From contig NZ_AFHI01000072.1 in the NCBI RefSeq assembly GCF_000217935.1, positions 87,466 to 151,465 on the forward strand: a stretch of DNA of 64,000 nt, written 5' to 3'. Below are positions 57,722 to 64,000 of this stretch, piece by piece. Origin of the DNA: Rheinheimera sp. A13L. Its GTDB lineage: Bacteria; Pseudomonadota; Gammaproteobacteria; Enterobacterales; Alteromonadaceae. The notes beneath the pieces are model-generated. The model was given only the letters and a program-made list of their open reading frames with translations. It did no database searches and was not told where the DNA came from. The position numbers and the translations under genes were made by a program. The stretch's first letter is position 1. Each line of letters starts with the position of its first letter.

Positions 57722-59386
57722 ATGTTTCGTTTTACTCCTTCAGTGCTCAGCCTGTTACTGCTTACCAGCGGCTCTTTATCAGCCGCTCCTGTAGTGCTGC
57801 ATAATATTCAGGGTTATGGCTTTGATGAAAAAGGCCAAATCGCCGAATTCAGCCATTTTGTGTTTGATAACCAAAGCGGAAAAGTACTGGCTCGTGGCGA
57901 TAAAGCAGCTGTTGTTGCCTATGACAAAGCAGAACAAATTGACGGCAAAGGTCAGACTTTATTACCAGGCCTGATTGATGGCCATGGTCATGTATTGGGC
58001 TTAGGCCAAAACCTGAACAGAGTGGATTTACGCACCAGCAGCAGTGAAGCTCAGGCAGTGGCGCAAGTTGCCGCTTTTGCTAAAACTCACCAGCACTCGC
58101 AATGGATTTTAGGTGGTGGCTGGAATCAGGTCCTATGGCCAACCCAGCAGTTTCCCGGCAAAACTTTGCTCGATGAAAGCATTAAAGACAAACCTGTCTG
58201 GTTAACCCGGGTTGATAGTCATGCAGGTTGGGCCAATAGCAAAGCGCTGCAACTGGCAGGCATCACCAAAGAAACCATAGATCCACCAGGTGGTGAAATT
58301 ATCCGGGATGATGAAGGCAATCCAACAGGCGTATTAATAGACAACGCTATGTTATTGCTGGAAAAACATATTCCAGAGCAATCCGAAGCCGAACGTTTAG
58401 CTGCATTAGATGCTGCCTTTGAACATTTGTTAGCTTTGGGCATTACCTCTGTCCATGACGCAGGTGTTGACGCAGCGAACCTGCAAAGTTATCAGCAACT
58501 GCGTAAGGACAACAAACTGCCGCTGCGCATTTACGCCATGTTATCAGCGACAGATCCAGATTTAGCCGACTGGTTAAAAGCCGGTCCAGTGCTGGATCAA
58601 GAAGATGTATTGGTTGCCCGCTCAGTGAAAGTTTATGGTGATGGAGCTTTAGGTAGCCGTGGTGCCGCGTTAATAGAAGCTTATTCTGATCAGCCCGGCC
58701 AAAAAGGCTTATTTGTCACTCAGCCGGATAAACTCACAGCTGTGATGAAGCTGACGCTGGAGGCTGGTTTTCAAACCAACGTTCATGCAATAGGTGATTT
58801 AACCAACCGTTTGGTACTGGACAGGTTTGAGCAGTTGGCAAGCAAAGAGCAACTGGAACAAGGCCGCCACCGTATTGAACATGCACAGATAGTTTCGCCT
58901 AAAGATATCCCACGTTTTGCAGAGCTGCATATTCTGCCGTCCATGCAACCGACCCATGCCACTTCAGATAAAAATATGGCAGCCGATCGTTTAGGTATAG
59001 CCCGTTTACGCGGTGCTTATGCCTGGAAAAGCTTTGTGGATCAGGGCAGTCGTATAGTGGCTGGTTCAGATTTTCCGGTGGAGCTTGCCAATCCTTTTTA
59101 TGGTATTCATGCCGCAGTAACACGTCAGGATCAGCAAAATCAACCCGTAGGTGGCTGGTTGCCGGAACAACGCCTGACCTTAACTCAGGCTTTAAAAGCC
59201 TTTACCCTCGATGCAGCTTATGGCGCTTTTCAGGATCAAAGCATGGGGTCGTTAGCACCTGGCATGTGGGCTGATTTTATTTTGGTTGATCGCGACATTT
59301 TTAAAGCTCCTGCTGAAACTTTATGGCAAACCAAAGTGCAACAAAGCTGGGTAGCAGGACAACAAAAATATAAGGCACAGCTGTAG
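57722..59386 (+). CDS. Exported amidohydrolase family 3 (YtcJ-like)
   Basis: 554 residues with signal peptide (about 1-21, FTPSVLSLLLLTSGSLSAAP). It is the amidohydrolase-3 type: TLLPGLIDGHGHVLGLG carries metal-binding HxH, then SVHDAGVDAANL, VKVYGDGALGSRGA with the bridging residue region, NVHAIGD, and RIEHAQIV. GSDFPVELANPFYGIHAAVT holds the catalytic Asp. The substrate is unknown. It is followed directly by two REP-like hairpins. Confidence 0.9.
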   Translation: MFRFTPSVLSLLLLTSGSLSAAPVVLHNIQGYGFDEKGQIAEFSHFVFDNQSGKVLARGDKAAVVAYDKAEQIDGKGQTLLPGLIDGHGHVLGLGQNLNRVDLRTSSSEAQAVAQVAAFAKTHQHSQWILGGGWNQVLWPTQQFPGKTLLDESIKDKPVWLTRVDSHAGWANSKALQLAGITKETIDPPGGEIIRDDEGNPTGVLIDNAMLLLEKHIPEQSEAERLAALDAAFEHLLALGITSVHDAGVDAANLQSYQQLRKDNKLPLRIYAMLSATDPDLADWLKAGPVLDQEDVLVARSVKVYGDGALGSRGAALIEAYSDQPGQKGLFVTQPDKLTAVMKLTLEAGFQTNVHAIGDLTNRLVLDRFEQLASKEQLEQGRHRIEHAQIVSPKDIPRFAELHILPSMQPTHATSDKNMAADRLGIARLRGAYAWKSFVDQGSRIVAGSDFPVELANPFYGIHAAVTRQDQQNQPVGGWLPEQRLTLTQALKAFTLDAAYGAFQDQSMGSLAPGMWADFILVDRDIFKAPAETLWQTKVQQSWVAGQQKYKAQL

Positions 59387-59453
59387 GGGCGGGGCTTGTC
59401 CCCGCCCGTCCAGAAGCCGAGTCGGTGCCGGACGGGGCTTGTCCCCGCCCGTC
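59386..59453. repeat. Pair of REP-like GC-rich hairpin repeats
   Basis: The 20-mer GGGGCTTGTCCCCGCCCGTC occurs at 59391-59410 and 59434-59453. Each forms a GGGG-cttgt-CCCC hairpin; the first has an 8-bp stem, GGGCGGGG and CCCCGCCC. They follow the amidohydrolase stop directly. A related GTAGGGGCG start appears at 63572. Confidence 0.75.
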
Positions 59454-59482
59454 TCACCGACCAAGCTATGTTCGGAAGAAAA

Positions 59483-59645
59483 AGCGCAGTCCACAAGGCT
59501 GCGGCTTCAGGTAAGAAGGCTGTAACCCAAATTAATTGGAGTTGCAGCAAGGCGACAAGTAAACGAGTTCCCGGGAGCATAGGCCACTATGTGACAGGGG
59601 CGAGAGCGCGCAGTCAACGCGGCGGCCGCTTCAAGTAAGAAGGGT
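59483..59645 (+). repeat. Mosaic structured repeat ending at the methyltransferase gene
   Basis: GCGCAGTC ... CTTCAGGTAAGAAGG occurs first in part (59485-59519) and again in full (to 59645, CTTCAAGTAAGAAGGG). Between lies CCCGGGAGCATAGGCCACTA then TGTGACAGGGG with CATAG-gcca-CTATG hairpin. I recall similar elements dispersed in gammaproteobacterial genomes. Its end supplies the GAAGGG ribosome site for the gene at 59648. Confidence 0.6.
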
Positions 59646-59647
59646 TT

Positions 59648-60397
59648 ATGATTAGTCAGAAATGGTCGAAGTTGATCCGCTCGCTGCAGCAAAAAAAATA
59701 CCGTAAAGCCGAGCAGCTGTTTTTTGTCGAAGGTGAAAAGTCGGTGCTGGAATTGCTGCACAGCTCGTGGAAAGTGCGGGCAGTCTTTGGCACTGAACAC
59801 TTTTTGCAGCAACACCATGGCCTTTGTACTAAAGCTGATTTGGTGCAGCAATGCACTGAACATGAGCTGGTACAAGTGGGTACATTTAGCAGCAATAATG
59901 CAGCTTTGGCTGTAGCAGAAATACCAGCAACACTGCCATTTAAAGAGCAACAAGGCGACTGGGTGCTGGTTTTGGATCAAATCAACGACCCTGGTAATTT
60001 AGGCACTATTATCCGCATTGCCGACTGGTATGGTATTCGCCAGTTGCTGTGTTCTCCCGACACAGTAGATTTATACAATCCTAAAGTGATAGCTGCAGCT
60101 AAAGGCTCATTTTTAAGGGTGCAGATGTTTTATCAGGAGCTGTTACCTCTGTTAGCACAAAGCGCCATGCCGGTTTATGGTGCTTACCTTGAAGGTGAGT
60201 CTGTTCATCAGCTCAAACTGAGCAAAGCCGGTGGTTATCTGGTGATGGGCAATGAAGCCAATGGTATTAGCCCTGCATTAAAACCAGTGATCAGCCACCC
60301 TGTCACTATCCCCAGTTTCAGCGACACTGAATCACTGAATGTGGGCATAGCCACTGCGATTTTGTGTGATAACTTTAAACGCCTTGCTGCGTTGTAA
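59648..60397 (+). CDS. RNA methyltransferase, TrmH/SpoU family
   Basis: 249 residues. A short substrate-binding domain (RKAEQLFFVEGEKSVLELL near residue 17) precedes a SPOUT domain: LVLDQINDPGNLGTIIRIAD (motif 1), YLVMGNEANGISPAL (motif 2) and VTIPSFSDTESLNVGIATAI (motif 3). These enzymes 2'-O-methylate rRNA or tRNA; the site is not evident from sequence. The ribosome site is supplied by the end of the upstream repeat. Confidence 0.9.
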   Translation: MISQKWSKLIRSLQQKKYRKAEQLFFVEGEKSVLELLHSSWKVRAVFGTEHFLQQHHGLCTKADLVQQCTEHELVQVGTFSSNNAALAVAEIPATLPFKEQQGDWVLVLDQINDPGNLGTIIRIADWYGIRQLLCSPDTVDLYNPKVIAAAKGSFLRVQMFYQELLPLLAQSAMPVYGAYLEGESVHQLKLSKAGGYLVMGNEANGISPALKPVISHPVTIPSFSDTESLNVGIATAILCDNFKRLAAL

Positions 60398-60410
60398 AGG
60401 TTCTGAGTTA

Positions 60411-60448
60411 TAGCGGATCCGTCTGTGAGTAAAGAGCCGGATCCGCTA
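60411..60448 (+). terminator. Inverted repeat after the methyltransferase gene
   Basis: TAGCGGATCCG and CGGATCCGCTA form a perfect 11-bp stem around a 16-base loop. No T-run follows. It is the likely end of the upstream gene's transcript or a leader element for cysM. Confidence 0.5.
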
Positions 60449-60452
60449 CACT

Positions 60453-60482
60453 AGCCTCAACTTTCCAAGTCCAGCTGAGGCT
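60453..60482 (+). promoter_or_regulatory. Hairpin covering the cysM ribosome site
   Basis: AGCCTCA (60453-60459) can pair with TGAGGCT (60476-60482). The GAGG in the right arm is the only ribosome site for the cysM ATG at 60485, so the hairpin would hide it. This suggests translational control, or only a stem with modest effect. Confidence 0.45.
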
Positions 60483-60484
60483 CT

Positions 60485-61366
60485 ATGTTCCCTACCCTCG
60501 AAGATCATATTGGTCAGACGCCTTTAGTGCGGCTGCAGCGTATGGCCAATCACACTCAAAGCACAGTGCTGTTGAAACTCGAAGGCAATAATCCGGCAGG
60601 TTCAGTCAAAGACAGACCGGCACTTTTTATGCTGCAACAGGCTGAAGCGCGGGGCGATATCAAACCAGGCGACTGCCTGATTGAGGCCACCAGCGGCAAT
60701 ACCGGTATAGCTCTGGCAATGGCCGCTGCCATTAAAGGCTACAAAATGAAGCTGATTATGCCGGACAATATGACAGACGAGCGTAAGGCATCGATGCGGG
60801 CATATGGCGCTGAGCTGATACTGGTCAGTAAAGAACAAGGTATGGAATACGCCCGAGATCTTGCAAAACAAATGCAGGCGGAAGGTGTGGGTTTAGTACT
60901 GGATCAGTTTAATAACATCGACAATCCAGCAGCGCATTTTGCCTCAACCGGGCCAGAAATTTGGCAACAAAGTCAGGGCCAGGTAACCCACTTCGTCTCC
61001 AGCATGGGCACCACAGGCACCATTATGGGGGTGTCGCGTTATCTGAAACAGCAAAATGCGGCTATTCAAATTATAGGTCTGCAACCCGCTGAAGGCAGCA
61101 GTATTCCGGGCATACGCCGCTGGCCTGAAGCTTATTTACCTGGCTTTTATGAAAAACAGCGGGTTGATCAAATCATCGATATCACTGCCGATCAGGCTCT
61201 GGACACTATGCGTCAACTGGCACAGCAGGAAGGAATCTTTTGTGGGGTCAGCTCTGGTGGTGCAGTTTATGCGGCTTTGCGCCTGGCTGAGCAACTGGAG
61301 AATGCCGTGATAGTAGCCATTATCTGCGATCGGGGTGATCGTTATTTGTCGTCAGGAATTTATTAG
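60485..61366 (+). CDS. cysM: Cysteine synthase B
   Basis: CysM makes cysteine from O-acetylserine and sulfide or thiosulfate, using PLP. The 293-residue length and the start FPTLEDHIGQTPLVRLQRM are typical. The PLP lysine is in GNNPAGSVKDRPALF, the substrate loop in EATSGNTGIALAMAA, the phosphate site in SSMGTTGTIMGVSRYL. The IIGLQPAEGSSIPGIRRW segment is CysM-like. The stop overlaps the next gene start by one base. Confidence 0.95.
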   Translation: MFPTLEDHIGQTPLVRLQRMANHTQSTVLLKLEGNNPAGSVKDRPALFMLQQAEARGDIKPGDCLIEATSGNTGIALAMAAAIKGYKMKLIMPDNMTDERKASMRAYGAELILVSKEQGMEYARDLAKQMQAEGVGLVLDQFNNIDNPAAHFASTGPEIWQQSQGQVTHFVSSMGTTGTIMGVSRYLKQQNAAIQIIGLQPAEGSSIPGIRRWPEAYLPGFYEKQRVDQIIDITADQALDTMRQLAQQEGIFCGVSSGGAVYAALRLAEQLENAVIVAIICDRGDRYLSSGIY

Positions 61367-62256
61367 TGCCTTTTGAATACTTAGCCTTATTGGCTGCAGT
61401 CTGTTGGGCTGTTGGCAGTTTATTATCTGCTACCGCCTCCAGTCATTTAGGTGCCTTCGCTTTTACCCGCTGGCGCCTGGCCTGCGCCGCCTGCATGTTA
61501 TGGATCTGGGCTTATTTCAGTGGCGGTTTTACCACTTTGGCTTTCCCTCAGTTGCCGCTTTTAGCCATGTCAGCACTGATAGGTATTTTGATTGGTGATA
61601 CCTCCTTATTTGCCTCAATGAACAGGCTGGGTCCACGTCGTGCCGGTGTGTTATTTGCCACTCATGCTATGTTTTCGGTGCTGCTGGCTTACTTGTTTTT
61701 AGGCGAATCTATCTGGGGCTGGACTTTAATAGGCTGTGGTTTGTTAAGCTCAGGCGTGATGACGGCCATAGTTTTAGGGCGCAGAGCAGAAGAGCAACAT
61801 CACTGGGAGTCAAATCAGTCTCAGCTGCGCTCCGGTATTGCCTTAGGCCTGATCTCAGCTGTTTGCCAGGCTGCTTCCACTTTGATGATAAAACCTTTGA
61901 TGGAAACCGATATAGATGCGGTCAGTGCTTCTGCTGTGCGGATGACGGTTGCATTATTCGCTCATCTGCTGCTGTTTTGGCTGGGCTTTAAAGTGGCTCG
62001 GGTTTATTTACCTATGACGAAAAAAATCTTCGCTATGGTGGTTGTTAATGCTGGCTTATCGATGGTGATAGGCATGACGCTGATTTTACAGGCTTTAAAA
62101 ACAGGTGATGCAGGATTAATTGGCATGCTGTCGTCTGTCAGCCCTGTCGTCGTCGTGCCTTTATTGTGGCTGGTTTATAAAAGACGGCCTGCTTTAGGAG
62201 CATGGCTGGGTGCCAGCCTGACAGTCGCTGGCACAGTGCTGATTTTATGGCATTAA
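61366..62256 (+). CDS. EamA/DMT family transporter
   Basis: 296 residues with about ten membrane helices in two EamA repeats (LAAVCWAVGSLLSATASSHL at the start; LRSGIALGLISAVCQAASTL in the second half). Members export amino acids or metabolites. The GTG start overlaps the cysM stop by one base; coupling with cysM suggests export of cysteine-related compounds, which is inference. Confidence 0.88.
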   Translation: MPFEYLALLAAVCWAVGSLLSATASSHLGAFAFTRWRLACAACMLWIWAYFSGGFTTLAFPQLPLLAMSALIGILIGDTSLFASMNRLGPRRAGVLFATHAMFSVLLAYLFLGESIWGWTLIGCGLLSSGVMTAIVLGRRAEEQHHWESNQSQLRSGIALGLISAVCQAASTLMIKPLMETDIDAVSASAVRMTVALFAHLLLFWLGFKVARVYLPMTKKIFAMVVVNAGLSMVIGMTLILQALKTGDAGLIGMLSSVSPVVVVPLLWLVYKRRPALGAWLGASLTVAGTVLILWH

Positions 62257-62274
62257 GTTCTGTATAAAGGAAAA

Positions 62275-63474
62275 CTAAATGGCTTCCGGGATCTGGTTTC
62301 TGTGGTAATCAATCAGGCTTAAAATTTCTGCCAAAGCACCGGCATGACTTGGCGTTAAAATGCCATTGTGACCAAAAATAATATCGTTGGACACAGCCAG
62401 TACCCAGACCGCCTGCATATTGGCATCGTCACAACTCTGTATGGTACGCCGCGCCTGCACCCGCGCACGGATACGCCAGCCAGAACGGTTTAGTTGCATC
62501 ATACAACCTGGGATGGCGTCATGCTGAGCAAGACTACTATGCAATTGAAGAGGAGTTTCACAGTTACCTCTGGGGCATTTATCAATATCATGAGTGATAG
62601 CCCAGGAGTTTCCTACTGCCTGCTCGCCATCTTTTATAAAGTTAAATGCTTCTTTTACCGCAAAATCACCTTTGGACTGCAATACCACCATACTGGGTTT
62701 TTGCCGGTCGACGCTTAATAAAGAATCCAGCGGCTTATATTCTTTGGCAGTGACTGCAGGGTTCAGTAACAAGTACAAATTCGGGTTGTCCTTGCCCAAA
62801 TCTATAGCCTTTTTCACCCGATCTTTACTGGCATGCAAAGCAACAGAACCACCTAAACTGTGACCGATAAAGATATAACGCTTCAGCTGACCTTGTTCGA
62901 CCACAACATCGAGCTTGTCCAGTAACTGACTTACCCCTTGTTCACCGACCAGACGCGATACTCTTTTGCGTTGAAAAATGGTTGGAAAGTCCAATGGTTC
63001 CCACCAGCCTTCGGCTTTATAGGATTCGTCTAACCACAAAGGATCATATTTATCGCCACGCCAGCCCAAATACAAACCTATCAGGTTACGTTGTGGAGCT
63101 ACATCCTGTAACTCTTTGATATATCTTTGAAAAGCAACGAAGTTGGAATCTGTTGGCGCAGCATTCTGGTGCCATCCGTGCACAAAAATCACCAATTCTG
63201 CACTAGCGGAATCTGGCTTTTTGATACGGTCAAATAAAACTTGTTGCTGTTTTACATCGTGGGGCTGACCTTCATCATTAAATTCAACCACATGAAAGTT
63301 GCTATTTGCGGTGTTTTCATCGGGAAAATGGTATTGCTGATCAGGAATAGGGGTGGCAAATATAGAGATCAATACCAGGCTGATGAACATTAATGGGATT
63401 AATTTCAGCCACGAGCGCCAGCTAAGCCGGATCAATCTGAACCAAAGGTACTGCGCCGCACGAACTAAAATCAA
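62275..63474 (-). CDS. Membrane-anchored alpha/beta hydrolase
   Basis: 399 residues from a TTG start with AGGTG six bases upstream. Residues 20-42 form a membrane anchor (LKLIPLMFISLVLISIFATPI). The hydrolase core is ELVIFVHGWHQNAAP (oxyanion region) and YIFIGHSLGGSVALHASKDR with the catalytic Ser. CPRGNCETPLQLHSSLAQHD offers the late His region. Substrate unknown; lipase or esterase-like activity is likely. It is convergent with the EamA gene. Confidence 0.8.
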   Translation of the reverse strand: MILVRAAQYLWFRLIRLSWRSWLKLIPLMFISLVLISIFATPIPDQQYHFPDENTANSNFHVVEFNDEGQPHDVKQQQVLFDRIKKPDSASAELVIFVHGWHQNAAPTDSNFVAFQRYIKELQDVAPQRNLIGLYLGWRGDKYDPLWLDESYKAEGWWEPLDFPTIFQRKRVSRLVGEQGVSQLLDKLDVVVEQGQLKRYIFIGHSLGGSVALHASKDRVKKAIDLGKDNPNLYLLLNPAVTAKEYKPLDSLLSVDRQKPSMVVLQSKGDFAVKEAFNFIKDGEQAVGNSWAITHDIDKCPRGNCETPLQLHSSLAQHDAIPGCMMQLNRSGWRIRARVQARRTIQSCDDANMQAVWVLAVSNDIIFGHNGILTPSHAGALAEILSLIDYHRNQIPEAI

Positions 63475-63783
63475 ACCACACCTAAACTGCTGTAAAAACG
63501 GGCTGCATTATAGCGAAATGGGGGGGTAAAAGGTAGGTGGGATTGGTTCTTAGTGTTAACGGAATCGCCTGTAGGGGCGTCCCTTGCGGGTGGGCGTCTT
63601 TGGTTTTTGCCTGAGAGTTGAGCTGATTGGTGTTGAATTCGGGTGCGGTGAACTACTTTGCTCACCCCATCCATGGGGTTCGTCCCTGCGGGACCCGCCG
63701 TTGGCGGTCCAAATTGGCTCCCGGCCAATTTGTCGCATGGGTATGCTATGCTCGAATGGTCCACCACTAAAATCTCAATAAGC
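63475..63783. repeat. Gene-free stretch with REP-like and multi-hairpin repeats
   Basis: No convincing gene. GTAGGGGCGTCCCTTGCGGG at 63572 resembles the 59386 REP-like repeat. From 63664 to 63732 four hairpins are adjacent: ACCCCAT-CC-ATGGGGT, GTCCC-TGC-GGGAC, CCGCC-GTT-GGCGG, CAAATTGGC-TCCCG-GCCAATTTG. A weaker GCAT/ATGC pair follows to 63750. The array lies just beyond the rRNA terminator. Confidence 0.7.
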
Positions 63784-63812
63784 AAAAAGGCCCAGTCTTT
63801 CGACTGGGCCTT
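63784..63812 (-). terminator. rRNA operon terminator
   Basis: On the minus strand AAGGCCCAGTCGAAAGACTG then GGCCTTTTTGCT: a 10-bp stem with a GAAA-type loop and T-run, 15 bases after the 5S gene. A textbook intrinsic terminator. Confidence 0.95.
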
Positions 63813-63827
63813 CTGGCTTAATTGGGA

Positions 63828-63944
63828 GCCTGGCGGTGAACTACTCTCGCATGGCATCTGCCACACTACCATCGTCGCGGCTGCGTTTCACTTCTGAGTT
63901 CGGAATGGATTCAGGTGGTTCCACAGCGCTATTGCCACCAGGCA
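63828..63944 (-). rRNA. rrf: 5S ribosomal RNA
   Basis: About 117 bases on the minus strand. TGCCTGGTGGCAATAGCG at the start pairs with the end ACCGCCAGGC. The internal CCGAACTCAGAAGTGAAACG and GATGGTAGTGTGG segments are diagnostic. The bases 63945-64000 to the right are the 23S-5S spacer; no 23S sequence is in view. Confidence 0.97.
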
Positions 63945-64000
63945 AAAAACGTTTTTGTGTCTTTAACAAGCAAGCTAGATAGAATTCTTTATCACACCAA

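Noticed and set aside
63740..63775. Possible tRNA end (TGGTCCACCA) near the rRNA operon
   Set aside because: No cloverleaf, anticodon stem or T-loop can be built around it; it belongs to the repeat region.
63471..63872. A 133-codon minus-strand frame at the right edge
   Set aside because: It runs across part of the 5S gene, its terminator and the hairpin array, and has no protein-like features. Frames of this kind recur with such repeats.

Overview
The window looks like chromosomal DNA of a marine or aquatic gammaproteobacterium of the Rheinheimera / Alteromonadales type. The evidence is the housekeeping set (hldE, gmhB, rsmJ, prlC, gor, cysM, a YlqF-type GTPase), LPS heptose genes, TonB- and Fur-dependent iron uptake, and a 5S rRNA gene at the right edge. 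The genus is inferred from general resemblance, not from a search.

Layout. 1-2.6 kb: LPS heptose genes (hldE, cut by the left edge; a GT9 glycosyltransferase; gmhB). 2.6-6.2 kb: two unrecognised proteins, then a minus-strand group with a small membrane protein, a tiny ATGA-coupled ORF and a Prx5-type peroxiredoxin, then rsmJ. 6.3-11 kb: an ABC ATPase and an ABC permease fused to an M1 aminopeptidase, bracketed by two copies of one long palindrome. This module and two small genes separate rsmJ from prlC. 11-16 kb: a Tag-like glycosylase, a lipoprotein, prlC, gor and a DUF2218 protein.

16.2-31.5 kb is a Fur-box-bearing siderophore locus that I read as petrobactin-type: a TonB receptor, a MATE exporter, asbA, asbB, asbC, an asbD-asbE fusion, asbF, then DUF3325, DUF3649 and PepSY membrane proteins and a membrane acyltransferase. 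A response regulator lacking the phosphoacceptor aspartate lies convergently at its end. 31.7-34.2 kb holds a mannose-1-phosphate guanylyltransferase, a periplasmic binding protein and a small membrane protein.

34.3-54.5 kb is the most unusual part. Eleven minus-strand genes run in one direction: an Asp/Asn-type beta-hydroxylase, a sulfotransferase, a methyltransferase fused to a PhyH dioxygenase, a GNAT acetyltransferase, a DUF6916 protein, three tail-collar (microcystin-dependent protein) paralogues, a subtilisin-like lipoprotein, a TIGR03032 protein, and a 3644-residue Ig-repeat surface protein. A strong terminator follows. The giant protein carries a GlyGly-CTERM-like sorting signal about 220 residues before its end, followed in frame by a second signal-peptide-like segment and an outer-membrane beta-barrel. 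I propose the cluster as a candidate undescribed system for making, modifying and displaying surface proteins.

54.6-63.5 kb returns to ordinary genes (a possible metalloprotein, an FG-GAP protein, a YlqF GTPase, an amidohydrolase, an RNA methyltransferase, cysM, an EamA transporter, an alpha/beta hydrolase) with several structured intergenic repeats. The right edge is the end of an rRNA operon on the minus strand: 23S-5S spacer, 5S rRNA, terminator, and an array of short hairpins.
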